A program made the position numbers and the translations under genes. From Cesiribacteraceae bacterium YIM B00369 (GTDB lineage: Bacteria > Bacteroidota > Bacteroidia > Cytophagales > Cyclobacteriaceae), in the NCBI GenBank assembly GCA_017948555.1, contig JAFMYY010000018.1:39378-103377 (forward strand): a stretch of DNA of 64,000 bases. Reading direction: 5' to 3'. Of the stretch, positions 26,651 through 36,026 are shown piece by piece. The notes under the pieces were generated by a model. It was given only the letters and a program-made list of their open reading frames with translations, did no database searches and was not told the DNA's origin. Numbering within the stretch: the stretch's first letter is position 1; each line of letters begins with the position of its first letter.

Positions 26651-27778
26651 TTAACTTCCCTCCTCCTCTTCTTCTGCACTGAAAACATCTGCTTTTACTT
26701 TGTACTCACCTTGCGTCCGGCCTTCACCCGGGCTGTCATAAGTAATAAGAATGGAGTTATCGTCAAGTATTGCTATTCCTTCTGCTTTGTTTATACCATG
26801 TTCCCTTGCATAATAAGGAAGCACGATAACGCTCCGGAGCTCACTTCGCTCAACCAGCATATCTCCCTCATGCTGCGCAGCATTTTCCCAGCGGTAAATC
26901 TCCATTGTACCATCCAGGTCCATGGTGGGGCCTGCAAGTATAATTAAATCATCCCCGTCGGAAGCCAGCTCCCTTATTCCCATCCCATGCAGGTTCAGGA
27001 AGTGCTTTTTATAGCTGCGTCCTTCCTTATCCTTTTTAAGCTTTAAAAGATTGTTTTTAGATTCCTCCAGCTCTATTTCCAACACGATGGCCCATCCCCG
27101 GAGTACAGGGCCCCGCAACCCAAGAAACACTTTATCGCGAATAACCGTCAGTCCTTCAATATCCAGCCCGTTATCTTTACCGGGCAGCCCGATAAACGGC
27201 CCCAGGTGCCTGTCTTTTCTGAGTTTTTTGGTTAACTGGCTCCACTTTCTGCGGGTATGCTTTAATTTGGCCGCGGTTAATTTCTTTTCCTTATCAGATG
27301 GGTCAGGGCATTCTTTAACCAGCACAAACTCACCATTCTCATTTTCAATGACGGGTATCCGCGCCAGGAGATTTCTGTTCGCCCCAAGGGATGTGATGGT
27401 TAAGCGGTCAATTTCCTTCCGCGGGTCGTCCTTCCCTTCCCTCATCTTTTTCCGCTTATAACTATGCGAGCCTGCCAGCCAGAGGTATCCGCCGGCAACA
27501 TCCATTCCCTCAATATCCGCCTCCTCTTCTTTAGAAATAAGCTCAATATAATCCTTCAGGAAAAAATTTACTGCCTTGCCATATGACCCATCTTCAAGGA
27601 GCTCCAGCCGCTGAATGCTTATGTTCTCATCTCCTGCCACCCAAAGGTACTTACCCGTACGGGCAATGGAAGAAATTCCGTCCCTGATATTTTTATCGAT
27701 CAGCTGCTCAACTACTGCCTCTTCAAAATCTAATGTAACTGTATCCTTTTTCATTCCTGTAACTACTGTTAATCTCAT
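26651..27778 (-). CDS. DUF3616 domain protein, probable beta-propeller
   Basis: 375 residues from the ATG at 27778; the frame continues 29 codons upstream, but that extension (Cys- and Phe-rich) does not look native, and the ATG at 27754 is also possible. The body shows repeating blade-like pieces, WVAGDENISIQRLELL, GLDIEGLTVIRDKVFLGLRGP and GINKAEGIAILDDNSILITYDSPG, typical of DUF3616 proteins. No signal peptide with this start. Function unknown; the propeller is inferred. The acidic C-terminus (SAEEEEEGS) is unusual. Confidence 0.78.
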   Translation of the reverse strand: MRLTVVTGMKKDTVTLDFEEAVVEQLIDKNIRDGISSIARTGKYLWVAGDENISIQRLELLEDGSYGKAVNFFLKDYIELISKEEEADIEGMDVAGGYLWLAGSHSYKRKKMREGKDDPRKEIDRLTITSLGANRNLLARIPVIENENGEFVLVKECPDPSDKEKKLTAAKLKHTRRKWSQLTKKLRKDRHLGPFIGLPGKDNGLDIEGLTVIRDKVFLGLRGPVLRGWAIVLEIELEESKNNLLKLKKDKEGRSYKKHFLNLHGMGIRELASDGDDLIILAGPTMDLDGTMEIYRWENAAQHEGDMLVERSELRSVIVLPYYAREHGINKAEGIAILDDNSILITYDSPGEGRTQGEYKVKADVFSAEEEEEGS

Positions 27779-27927
27779 TAAAAATCCTATACACGGGCAA
27801 TCTGTAATACAGCACATGCTCCTCTTTTTTCTGCCAAAGAAAAAAAGGAGCCCCACTGCTTCCACAACAAACGCCTTATTGATAAGATAGTTACAAGTCA
27901 GATACTGATACCGGAGAAGGAAAAAGC

Positions 27928-28716
27928 TTACTTCTTAAAAAATTTTTCCCTGCGGTCATCAATGGTAAGGTAATAAAGTCCGGTGGTAAGGTGCCCAAGC
28001 TGTATTTCCTTTCCGTGGCCTTTCAGGAGTTCATTTCCCTTTGGGTCGCTCACTACATAGTCAGTTTCCCTGCTGAGGTATATTTTGTCAGATACTCTTG
28101 TAGGAGCAAAAGTGATGCGATCAACACTTTCCTCAAAGGTTTGCACGCTGCTATAAAAAGTTTCCCCGTCGCTCTGCAAATATTTAATGCGGTACCTGTT
28201 TACCGCCGGCAGGTGATCCACCTCCAGACGGTAGCGGCTATCTTCTCCGCCTTTAGCACCTACACTTTCAATGGTTTTCCATTTATCGTTTTCCCACCTT
28301 TCCACAAAGAATTTACCACTTGCCAGTTCCCCGTTTGTTACCCATTCCAGCAGGCTTCCGTCCAGATGAATTGAAATGTACCTGAAATCGGTTTGCGTTC
28401 TTACCACCTGCGGATTAATAATTTTTGGTGTACAGCCATTATTATGAACAATACGCACAGTAACAGGAGACTTTGGGGATAGCCCGCTCAGGTTTATGGT
28501 AAAGGCACTGGAGCGTGGATTGGTGAGAACCTTTGAGTCATTTACCCATACCTCCCTTGTACAGTAATCCTTCATATTACTGCTCAAAGGATTCTGCACA
28601 AATAAATTTTTACCGTTGTACACGCCGGTAAAGGTAAATTCCTCCTGTTGCGCCATTAAGGGCGCCGACAGCAGAAATAAAAAGAAAAGAGGTATATATA
28701 ATTTATTTAACGACAT
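27928..28716 (-). CDS. Secreted protein with type IX secretion-like C-terminal tail
   Basis: 262 residues. Signal peptide at 1-22 (FFLFLLSAPLMAQ, cleavage after AQ). Beta-rich middle of unknown function. The last 60 residues resemble type IX sorting domains: a YVVSDPKGNELLKG strand pair, then LTTGLYYLTIDDRREKFFKK, close to the usual LxxGxYxLxI...KxxKK ending. This implies export across both membranes and possibly surface attachment. It has two Cys in the N-terminal half (around residues 52 and 95). Specific role unknown. Confidence 0.72.
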   Translation of the reverse strand: MSLNKLYIPLFFLFLLSAPLMAQQEEFTFTGVYNGKNLFVQNPLSSNMKDYCTREVWVNDSKVLTNPRSSAFTINLSGLSPKSPVTVRIVHNNGCTPKIINPQVVRTQTDFRYISIHLDGSLLEWVTNGELASGKFFVERWENDKWKTIESVGAKGGEDSRYRLEVDHLPAVNRYRIKYLQSDGETFYSSVQTFEESVDRITFAPTRVSDKIYLSRETDYVVSDPKGNELLKGHGKEIQLGHLTTGLYYLTIDDRREKFFKK

Positions 28717-28843
28717 AAAAGTATCAGCCCTCCGGGTTTAATATTCCCGTTGAGGAATTCCTACAGCGCTATAATTTAGCAATTAAATAGATACACGAAT
28801 AATAATTGCTCTTTTTTTTACCAGGCCGCCATTAAATGCATTT

Positions 28844-30085
28844 TTATTCAAATCGCAAAGACTCCACCGGATCAAGCCTTGATGCTTTATAAGCAGGGTA
28901 GAAACCGGAAAATAAACCTACTGCCACACATATACTAACGCCCATGGTAATCCACAGCCATGGAATAATAAAAGCACCTTCGCCCACTAAGGAAGAAACC
29001 AGGTTACCTATTACTATGCCTAATACAATACCGGTTATACCTCCGAACAAACAAATTAAAATGGCCTCAATAAGGAATTGCTGCCGTATTTTAACAGGGG
29101 TTGCTCCCAGAGCTTTTCTTACTCCTATTTCACGGGTCCGCTCCGTTACCGACACCATCATAATATTCATAAGGGCAATGGAAGCCCCCATTAAGGTTAT
29201 GATACCTACTACAAAACCACCTATCTTAAGGTAGCCGCTGATTTCAGATAATCTTTCACCCGCAGTTTTATTCTGTTTAAGCTCAAAAGAATCCGGCTGC
29301 CCTAAACGATCCTGACGGATGTTGCGCATAAGGCCTGTAGCCTCTCCCATTACGTTTTCCAGCTCCACAGGATTATCCACCTGCACTTCTATCATATACT
29401 GCAGGGCGCCTGATGTGGCATAGCGCCCCGCCCCTGCCAGTGGTATAAGTATTGCACGGTCTGTACCTGAATTCCCTCCCAGCGATCCGGCAGATTCAAG
29501 CACACCAATAACCCTGAATTTATTCCCCAGCACAGAAATCTCCTTACCAACAGGATCAATATTTCCTTCAAAAAGACTCTCTTCGAGCTGTGGGCCAATA
29601 ATAGCTACATTAGAGCCGAACTGGCTTTCTACTGCCGAAAAATTTCTCCCTTCTGTTAAATTATACCCTTTCAGCCCCAGGTACTCTTCAGACACTCCGG
29701 AAACCACCATATTGGGATTGGTTTTCTTTGACATGTATTTAGCCTCTGCTCCTCCGGAAATAAAAGTGGAAACAGAAACCTGCGAAGCCTTGCTGAATAA
29801 CTCCCTGAACCTGCGGGCCTCAGTATAGCTTATGGGCTCAAAGCTTTTATTACTCCGGCCCTCCACCTGCTGCCGCCGGTCCCGGTTAACAGAACGGATT
29901 GTAAAAGAATTAGCACCCAGGCTGCTGAAGCTATTGGTAATTGAGGCTTCCATACTATCTATAGCTGTAAGTATTCCTACAAGAGCTGTAATTCCAATAG
30001 CAATTATCGATGCAGTAAGTACACTACGAAGCAAATTACTTTTTACCGACCGCAGTCCTTCCAGAATATTTTCCTTTAAATGCAT
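28844..30085 (-). CDS. ABC transporter permease, MacB/FtsX type
   Basis: 413 residues. One N-terminal helix (about 20-42), a periplasmic MacB-core domain (about 50-270), then three helices (about 285-405) with the FtsX-family motif [17 protein letters not shown] in the loop, ending [13 protein letters not shown]. Such permeases work as dimers with an ATPase and often an adaptor for mechanotransmission export of lipoproteins, peptides or antibiotics. No ATPase gene is next to it, so its partner is encoded elsewhere. Confidence 0.9.
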   Translation of the reverse strand: MHLKENILEGLRSVKSNLLRSVLTASIIAIGITALVGILTAIDSMEASITNSFSSLGANSFTIRSVNRDRRQQVEGRSNKSFEPISYTEARRFRELFSKASQVSVSTFISGGAEAKYMSKKTNPNMVVSGVSEEYLGLKGYNLTEGRNFSAVESQFGSNVAIIGPQLEESLFEGNIDPVGKEISVLGNKFRVIGVLESAGSLGGNSGTDRAILIPLAGAGRYATSGALQYMIEVQVDNPVELENVMGEATGLMRNIRQDRLGQPDSFELKQNKTAGERLSEISGYLKIGGFVVGIITLMGASIALMNIMMVSVTERTREIGVRKALGATPVKIRQQFLIEAILICLFGGITGIVLGIVIGNLVSSLVGEGAFIIPWLWITMGVSICVAVGLFSGFYPAYKASRLDPVESLRFE

Positions 30086-30208
30086 TTGTAAAATTTCGGG
30101 TAGTTAAAAAAACACTTTAATGTACACTAAAGTATTCCCTTTTGTAATGAATTTTATTTAAATATCGTTATACTTCTGATAATCGGTTATTAATAAATTT
30201 AACTCTCT

Positions 30209-31468
30209 ATGCAAAGATTAGTTCTTACCATAAGCCTGTTATTTTGTATGCACTTAGCAAGTGCCTCTTACCTTTTCATTCCTATGGATGAAAAGCAGAA
30301 AGACCACCTGAAAGCTTATGGTATTGCTTACTGGGTTCTGCAAAACGGAACTGAGGTTGACTGGCTCTTAAACTACAAGGGCGGAAGCTTTATGTTTAAG
30401 TGGGGCCAGAAGTTCGAAAATGAATTAATCATCAGGGGAGTCAGCTACGAGGTTATATCCGACGCCAGCTCCGGCCAGATTGTTAATGAAATTGCAAGCC
30501 CTGCAACCAACCAGGATGTTATGAAACTGGAACAGGTCCCGAAGATCGCAGTTTACTCACCAAAAAGCAAACAGCCCTGGGACGATGCTGTTACGTTGGT
30601 TCTTACCTATGCCGAAATTCCGTACGATATTATTTTCGATAATGATGTGATGTATGGCGAACTTCCCAAGTATGACTGGCTCCACCTGCACCACGAAGAT
30701 TTTACCGGCCAGTATGGAAAATTTTATGCCATTTACAGGAATGAGCCCTGGTACAGAGAACAACAGCGGGAGTATGAAGAAGTAGCTCAAAAGCATGGCT
30801 TTCAGAAAGTGACCCAGTTAAAGCTTGCTGTCGTAAAAAAAATAAAAGAATTTGTATCGGGCGGAGGCTTTCTTTTTGCTATGTGCTCGGCCACGGACAC
30901 TTACGACATTGCCTTATCTGCTGAGGGTGTGGACATAGCTGCTGAAATGTACGACGGGGACCCTGCAGACCCGGCAGCCCAGCGAAAACTGGATTTCAGT
31001 AAAACCTTTGCCTTCCAGAATTTTAAACTGGAAAAAAATGCGCTGGTATATGAGTACTCCAATATTGATGTACAGCCGCAGGAAAGAAGGCTCACAGAAA
31101 ACAACGATTACTTTGAGCTTTTTGAATTTTCAGCCAAATGGGATCCTATCCCAACTATGCTCACCCAAAACCATGCCACCAGTGTAAAGGGCTTTATGGG
31201 GCAAACCACCGCTTTCAAAAACCATCTTATTAAACCCGATGTGGTAACAATGGGAGAAAATAAAGCTGCAGATGAAGCGAAGTATATACACGGAGTTTTC
31301 GGTAAGGGCTTCTGGACCTTCTATGGAGGGCATGATCCGGAAGATTACCAGCATATTGTGGGAGAAGAACCTACCGACCTCAACCTTCACCCTAACTCTC
31401 CGGGCTACAGACTGATTCTGAATAATATCCTGTTCCCGGCAGCGAAAAAGAAAAAGCAGAAGACCTGA
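30209..31468 (+). CDS. Conserved Bacteroidota secreted protein, often mislabelled asparagine synthetase B
   Basis: 419 residues. Signal peptide at 1-19 (LTISLLFCMHLASA). No Ntn-hydrolase Cys2 and no AANH ATP-binding motif, so this is not an asparagine synthetase, although from memory close relatives carry that label. Strongly patterned stretches: KDHLKAYGIAYWVL, LLNYKGGSFMF, DWLHLHHEDFTGQYGKFY, GGGFLFAMCSATDTYDIALS, KGFWTFYGGHDPEDYQH, and a basic end AAKKKKQKT. The GGFLFAMCSATD and FYGGHDPEDY parts recall glutamine-amidotransferase-like (ThuA) folds, where a Cys sits after a strand. Function unknown; periplasmic location inferred. Confidence 0.75.
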   Translation: MQRLVLTISLLFCMHLASASYLFIPMDEKQKDHLKAYGIAYWVLQNGTEVDWLLNYKGGSFMFKWGQKFENELIIRGVSYEVISDASSGQIVNEIASPATNQDVMKLEQVPKIAVYSPKSKQPWDDAVTLVLTYAEIPYDIIFDNDVMYGELPKYDWLHLHHEDFTGQYGKFYAIYRNEPWYREQQREYEEVAQKHGFQKVTQLKLAVVKKIKEFVSGGGFLFAMCSATDTYDIALSAEGVDIAAEMYDGDPADPAAQRKLDFSKTFAFQNFKLEKNALVYEYSNIDVQPQERRLTENNDYFELFEFSAKWDPIPTMLTQNHATSVKGFMGQTTAFKNHLIKPDVVTMGENKAADEAKYIHGVFGKGFWTFYGGHDPEDYQHIVGEEPTDLNLHPNSPGYRLILNNILFPAAKKKKQKT

Positions 31469-31602
31469 GTTAGTTCTGAGATATTAGTCCTGAGTCCTGA
31501 GTAATCAGGCTGGTGATCAGTATTAAATTAAAAATTATATATGACTGAATGATAGAATAAGACATACTGCACTTATTCTATTATTCACTCATTCAAAAAT
31601 GA
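31469..31602. repeat. Intergenic palindromic repeats between convergent genes
   Basis: Two motifs: GAGTCCTGAGTAATCAGG-type sequence near 31492-31509, and a hairpin ATAGAATAAG (31552-31561)/CTTATTCTAT (31572-31581) extended by GAATGA-like arms. The latter abuts the cysH stop and may serve as its terminator. Same family as repeats at 38.1, 62.9 and 63.8 kb. Confidence 0.65.
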
Positions 31603-32262
31603 CTAAAGGTGTAACCCACATTCGATTTTGGAGGTATTCATCCAGCGTCCGGTTCTGCCGGTACCTTTGGCTGTACAGTGAGCACATCCTATGGAGTCAT
31701 ATCCCTGTTTAACTAAGGGGTGGACAGGAAGGTCGTAAATCTGCATATAAAGCGCTACCTCTTCTGCAGTCATATCTATAATGGGATGGAATTTGATGAT
31801 GTCCTGCTTCTTTTCGAACACCTGCATATTTTGCCTGTTGGCATTCTGGAAACGCAGTAAGCCGGAAATCCATACTTTATGATTTTTTTTCAGTTCATCC
31901 ACGGGGCCTACCTTATTAATTGAGCAGCAAAGGTCCTGATTATAGCGCCAGGTTTCATTTACGCTTGTAAAGCGGTGCTTCCTTTCCTCCGCTCCGGCAT
32001 CAATAACCTGCAAATTAAACTGCTCCTCAAGCTGTTTCCTGTATGCAATGGTTTCATCGAAATGAAAACCGGTATTTATGAAATAAACAGGAAAGCCGGG
32101 CCTTGCCTTACTTAGCATGTGAAGCAAAACAACCGAGGTACTGCCAAAGGACGAAGTTACCAGAACATCTTTTTCATCTGTTTCCTCAAATAAGGCCTTC
32201 AACCTGTCGGCGGCATTTAATGAGGTGAATTTATGATTTAACGAACCAATATCTTCTGTCAT
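31603..32262 (-). CDS. cysH: Phosphoadenylyl/adenylyl-sulfate reductase CysH
   Basis: 219 residues. Reduces activated sulfate (APS or PAPS) to sulfite. Seen: nucleotide-binding TSSFGSTSVVLLHML, INTGFHFDETIAYRKQL, paired cysteines DLCCSINK, the CAHC pair, and the catalytic tail ECGLHL. The CC...CxxC set is the 4Fe-4S signature of APS-type reductases, so APS is the likelier substrate. Its start overlaps the upstream gene's stop by four bases; last gene of the sulfite reductase-siroheme operon. Confidence 0.93.
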   Translation of the reverse strand: MTEDIGSLNHKFTSLNAADRLKALFEETDEKDVLVTSSFGSTSVVLLHMLSKARPGFPVYFINTGFHFDETIAYRKQLEEQFNLQVIDAGAEERKHRFTSVNETWRYNQDLCCSINKVGPVDELKKNHKVWISGLLRFQNANRQNMQVFEKKQDIIKFHPIIDMTAEEVALYMQIYDLPVHPLVKQGYDSIGCAHCTAKGTGRTGRWMNTSKIECGLHL

Positions 32263-32888
32263 TCCACATCTTCTTTTTTGTTATCTGAATCAGCGGAGGC
32301 AACAAGGCCCGCTGTGTATTCATTAAGCTTTTTAACCTTATATTGAAAATCCCCCTTCAGCATATTCCGCACCTGCTGCAGGTTATCCAGCAACTCATCA
32401 ATATCGTCGGGCAGGGTTTCTTCCAAAAGCTCACGAAAGCGTTTGGAGAAGGTTGGGGATTGTCCATTGGTGGAAATCCCTATTTTAAGATTCCCTTTTT
32501 TAACTGTTGATCCGAGGTAGAAATCACACAGGTTTGGTGTATCGGCCACATTGGTTAACAGCCCGCGCTCTTTTGCCATTTCACGTATTTCGGCATTGGT
32601 TTGCGGCGAATCAGTAGCCAGCAGCAGCAACTCCCTGCCATCCAGATCCTGTGGTTCAAAAGCCCGCTCAATAAGGATAACATTAGAATGTTTTGCAGCC
32701 ACCTCTTTTAACTCCTGCCTGATTACAGTTCCTACAAGGGTTATTTTTGCTCTGGAATTATTTTTCAGTAATGCCTCCAGCTTTTCCAAACCAACATTCC
32801 CTCCACCCACGATCAGTATATCTATCTGATCTACTTTCAGGAATATTGGAAACAGGAGATTTCCTTTTTCTTCTTCTGGCGTATTCAT
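32259..32888 (-). CDS. Precorrin-2 dehydrogenase/sirohydrochlorin ferrochelatase (CysG N-terminal type)
   Basis: 209 residues from the ATG at 32888 (frame opens earlier, but NLLFPIFLKVDQIDILIVGGGNVG is the normal start). NAD-binding GGGNVGLEK near residue 30, then TDSPQTNAEI and ADTPNLCDFYLGSTVKKGNL with ISTNGQSPTFSKRFRELLEE, all CysG/Met8-like. Oxidises precorrin-2 and inserts Fe2+ to complete siroheme. The operon's methyltransferase makes its substrate and sulfite reductase uses its product. The C-terminal 40 residues have no recognised domain. Confidence 0.9.
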   Translation of the reverse strand: MNTPEEEKGNLLFPIFLKVDQIDILIVGGGNVGLEKLEALLKNNSRAKITLVGTVIRQELKEVAAKHSNVILIERAFEPQDLDGRELLLLATDSPQTNAEIREMAKERGLLTNVADTPNLCDFYLGSTVKKGNLKIGISTNGQSPTFSKRFRELLEETLPDDIDELLDNLQQVRNMLKGDFQYKVKKLNEYTAGLVASADSDNKKEDVE

Positions 32889-32901
32889 AACCCTGGTAAA
32901 T

Positions 32902-33663
32902 TTAAGTTCTGGAGGAATTAAAATCCAATGCCTGTAACTTTTCGTAAAACATTTCATGTGTACCTACCGCTTCGCCGATTACTACCAGGGCCGGAGGCGG
33001 TATTTCCTGCCCGTCGCGGATAGCCACAATTGTTTCTATCGTACCAAAGAATACCTTTCCATCGGCATGAGAGCCTTTGGAGATAATTGCCACCGGTACA
33101 TCGGCTTTTCCATGCTGTATATACAAGCTGGTTATTTCTTCCAGCTTCTTCAGCCCCATGAACAACACTACAGTAGCAGATGACTGTGCTGCCAGCGCAA
33201 CATCATGAGAAAGCTCACCGTTTCGGGTGGTAGCGGTAATTACCCAGAAACTTTCATTTACCCCACGTCTCGTGAGCGGAATTCCATAATAGCCGGGCAG
33301 GTTTATGCTTGATATCCCCAGCACTACTTCCGAAGGAATACCATAGCTTCCTGCATATTCAGCCTCCTCTTTGCCTCTGGCAAAAATAAAAGGGTCTCCC
33401 CCTTTCAGCCGCACTACATGCTTCCCCTGGCTTGCATGCTCTACAATAAGTTTGTTTATTTCGTCCTGGATCAGGCTGTGCTTTCCGGCCCTCTTCCCAA
33501 CGAAAATTTTTTCCACACCTTCTCTGGCATAGTTAAGGAGCTCAGGGTGCACCAGGGCATCATATAATACCACATCTGCTGCCTCCAGTGCTTTTACACC
33601 TTTAAGCGTAAAAAGGCCCGGATCCCCGGGCCCCGCTCCTATCAATGTCAGTTTACCTGCCAT
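32902..33663 (-). CDS. cobA: Uroporphyrinogen-III C-methyltransferase
   Basis: 253 residues. Methylates uroporphyrinogen III twice with SAM to give precorrin-2. Seen: the SUMT opening LTLIGAGPGDPGLFTLKG, VVRLKGGDPFIFARGKEE, GIPLTRRG and the PPALVVIGEAV end. Separated by one base from the sulfite reductase gene and 13 bases from the precorrin-2 dehydrogenase gene. In this operon its role is siroheme supply; a cobalamin role is possible but not shown. Confidence 0.94.
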   Translation of the reverse strand: MAGKLTLIGAGPGDPGLFTLKGVKALEAADVVLYDALVHPELLNYAREGVEKIFVGKRAGKHSLIQDEINKLIVEHASQGKHVVRLKGGDPFIFARGKEEAEYAGSYGIPSEVVLGISSINLPGYYGIPLTRRGVNESFWVITATTRNGELSHDVALAAQSSATVVLFMGLKKLEEITSLYIQHGKADVPVAIISKGSHADGKVFFGTIETIVAIRDGQEIPPPALVVIGEAVGTHEMFYEKLQALDFNSSRT

Positions 33664-33664
33664 T

Positions 33665-35830
33665 TTATGCCTTATAATAATTATCTACAACTTCTTTATC
33701 TGTTCCTTCATTACCCTGCTGCTGCTCTCTTATAAGCTTTACCTGAGCAACGAAAGAAGCTGCCTGTGAACGATACTGTTCAGCAAACTCCTTTGTGGGC
33801 TCATTATTCTTCATCTGGTATACAAGCTCTTCAAAATTCTTATCCAGCTTAACCTCACCGGTTTCGTAATAGTGGGTATTGAAGTCGGCAATAATGCCCT
33901 GGTGGGTATTACACTGAACATCTTTACTTAAAAGCAACGCTTTGGCTCCAATTACAAAAGAGTTATAAGCATAGTAAATTGAATCTGCATAACGGCCTTT
34001 ATCAAAGGCTTTATCAGAGTTGGCAAGGCGTTCCACAGCATCGTTAATAATAATGCTGATCATGTCGTACATTACACCGGCACATTCACCTGTTCCAATT
34101 TCAGGAATAAAATCTTCATTATAACCCCAGTCCATATAATCAGAATCTGTGAGAGTACTTGCATCTGCCAACGGCTTCAGCAGGTTGTAGAAGTACATTT
34201 TGCCCTGGCGGTAGTAATACTCGTTAAAATACTCACCTTCGGTAGCATTGGCTTCGTAATCGTCAAAAAGCGTACGGAAAGTTTCAGGCATTCTTTTAGT
34301 AGGCAGTTTAATTACCTTTTCTGCAATAAAGCCTTTTCCTTCAGGGTCCACACCGCCACCTATTACCACCTGCATGGCAGGAATTACTTTTTTACCGTTT
34401 TTAATGGAGCTGCCGTGCAAACCAATGTTCGCTGCCATATGCTGGCCGCAGGAGTTCATACAGCCACTGATCTTGATATGAATCTGGTTATTGGTAACCA
34501 ACTCAGGGTATTCAGTTTTGATCATCTCTTCCAGGATCTCACCCACGCCGGTACTGTTGGTAACACCCAGGTTACAGGTATCTGTACCAGGGCAAACTGT
34601 TACATCGGCAGTGGTTCCGAAACCAGGCTCAGCTAAGCCAAGCTCATTCAGGCGGTTAAAAATATAAGGAAGAGATTCCTTTTTAACAAAGCGAAGCAGA
34701 ATTCCCTGGTTTACAGTAATGCGCAGGTCATTAGCGCATACTCCTTCTTCCATAAGAGCAGCCAGTTTTTTAGCTGTTTCAGAAGAAATATTTCCCAGTT
34801 TAAGCTTAATCTGGATACCGTAGAATCCTTTTTGTTTCTGCTCAAAAGCATTGGTCTGCAGCCAGAGAGCATATTTTGCTTCATCGGCAACAGTTACTTC
34901 AGGAGCCACAAAGGATGCCGGTACCTCAGTTTCAGGAACCAGATTGCGGTCTATTTTGAAAGTTTTATTGGCAAGAGCCGGATATTCACCTTCAATCAGC
35001 TCCATATACTGCTGAAGGCTCATGGCTCTCTTCTCATCCAGAAGGAATTTAAGACGTGCCTTCATTCTTTTTTCGCGCTCACCATAACGGTCGAAAATGC
35101 GCAGAGCTCCCTCAATAAAAGGAATCACTTTATCTTCATGCAAAAACTCGAAACCGGTTTCAGCAATTTTAGACTGAGCACCAAGGCCACCGCCCACAAC
35201 TACTTTAAAGCCGCGAACTTCCTCGCCGTTTTCTATTCTTACTCTTGGAATAAAGCCAAGGTCGTGGAAATAAGTATAGGCCGAATCTTTATCGCTTGAA
35301 GAAAAAGCCATTTTAAATTTCCGCCCCATATCCTGGTTAATTGGGTTCCGCAGGGTATAACGGGTTACTGCCTCCGCATAAGGAGAAACATCAAAAAGTT
35401 CATCAGGATCAATTCCGGCTTTGGATGAACCGGTTACGGTACGAACCGTATTACCACAGGCTTCGCGGGTAGTTACACCTACCTCTTCCAGTTTAGCCCA
35501 CATTTGTGGAGTATCTTCCACATTTACATAATGCAGCTGAATATTCTGGCGGGTGGTGGTATGTAGGTTTCCGTTTGTAAATTCTTCTGAAACTTCGGCA
35601 ATACGCACAAGCTGATCTGCTTTAAGCTTTCCGTAAGGAATTTTAATACGGAACATTTGTACTCCAAGCTGACGCTGTCCGTACACGCCGCGTGTTAAGC
35701 GGAATGACTTAAAGCGATCTTCAGGAATAATGCCTGATTTGAATTTCTCTATCTTGTCCTTCAGCTCCAATACATCTTCACGAGCGTTTTCGCTGAGGGT
35801 TTCCGGGAGTTTAATAGTATTAAGTGTCAT
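33665..35830 (-). CDS. Siroheme nitrite/sulfite reductase with C-terminal helical extension
   Basis: 721 residues. The first about 560 are a ferredoxin-type sulfite/nitrite reductase: two related halves, with cluster/siroheme cysteines in VCPGTDTCNLG and SGCMNSCGQH. Context (CysH and siroheme genes) argues for sulfite to sulfide. The last about 150 residues are an extra, mostly helical region (ERLANSDKAFDKGRYADSIY, LLLSKDVQCNTHQG) that resembles a HEPN-type domain by pattern; ordinary family members lack it. First gene of the operon; electrons may come from the ferredoxin encoded nearby, which is inference. Confidence 0.9.
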   Translation of the reverse strand: MTLNTIKLPETLSENAREDVLELKDKIEKFKSGIIPEDRFKSFRLTRGVYGQRQLGVQMFRIKIPYGKLKADQLVRIAEVSEEFTNGNLHTTTRQNIQLHYVNVEDTPQMWAKLEEVGVTTREACGNTVRTVTGSSKAGIDPDELFDVSPYAEAVTRYTLRNPINQDMGRKFKMAFSSSDKDSAYTYFHDLGFIPRVRIENGEEVRGFKVVVGGGLGAQSKIAETGFEFLHEDKVIPFIEGALRIFDRYGEREKRMKARLKFLLDEKRAMSLQQYMELIEGEYPALANKTFKIDRNLVPETEVPASFVAPEVTVADEAKYALWLQTNAFEQKQKGFYGIQIKLKLGNISSETAKKLAALMEEGVCANDLRITVNQGILLRFVKKESLPYIFNRLNELGLAEPGFGTTADVTVCPGTDTCNLGVTNSTGVGEILEEMIKTEYPELVTNNQIHIKISGCMNSCGQHMAANIGLHGSSIKNGKKVIPAMQVVIGGGVDPEGKGFIAEKVIKLPTKRMPETFRTLFDDYEANATEGEYFNEYYYRQGKMYFYNLLKPLADASTLTDSDYMDWGYNEDFIPEIGTGECAGVMYDMISIIINDAVERLANSDKAFDKGRYADSIYYAYNSFVIGAKALLLSKDVQCNTHQGIIADFNTHYYETGEVKLDKNFEELVYQMKNNEPTKEFAEQYRSQAASFVAQVKLIREQQQGNEGTDKEVVDNYYKA

Positions 35831-35976
35831 ACGATAATATTTTCAGTTTCATTAAAAGCCTCTCTGAACTTCCATTACAGAAACCCATACAGCATTGAGG
35901 CCGGCTTATATATTTAATCTGATACCTGCTTTCAGATACTCAGCTGATTACACAAATCAATCATTTACAAAAAAAA

Positions 35977-35991
35977 GCAGGCCCTTTCTGC
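35977..35991 (-). terminator. Possible terminator after metZ
   Basis: Short GCAG/CTGC stem with GGGCC-rich loop, followed on the minus strand by eight T, about 40 bases past the metZ stop. The T-run is good but the stem is weak. Confidence 0.4.
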
Positions 35992-36026
35992 CACAACGAT
36001 TTGTGTATTTTTTAGGTTCATTAAGC

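Noticed and set aside
35831..36010. Search for a second Cys-rich leader before the sulfite reductase operon
   Set aside because: Only a short ORF with one Cys (MGFCNGSSER...) is present; no polycysteine run or SAM aptamer.
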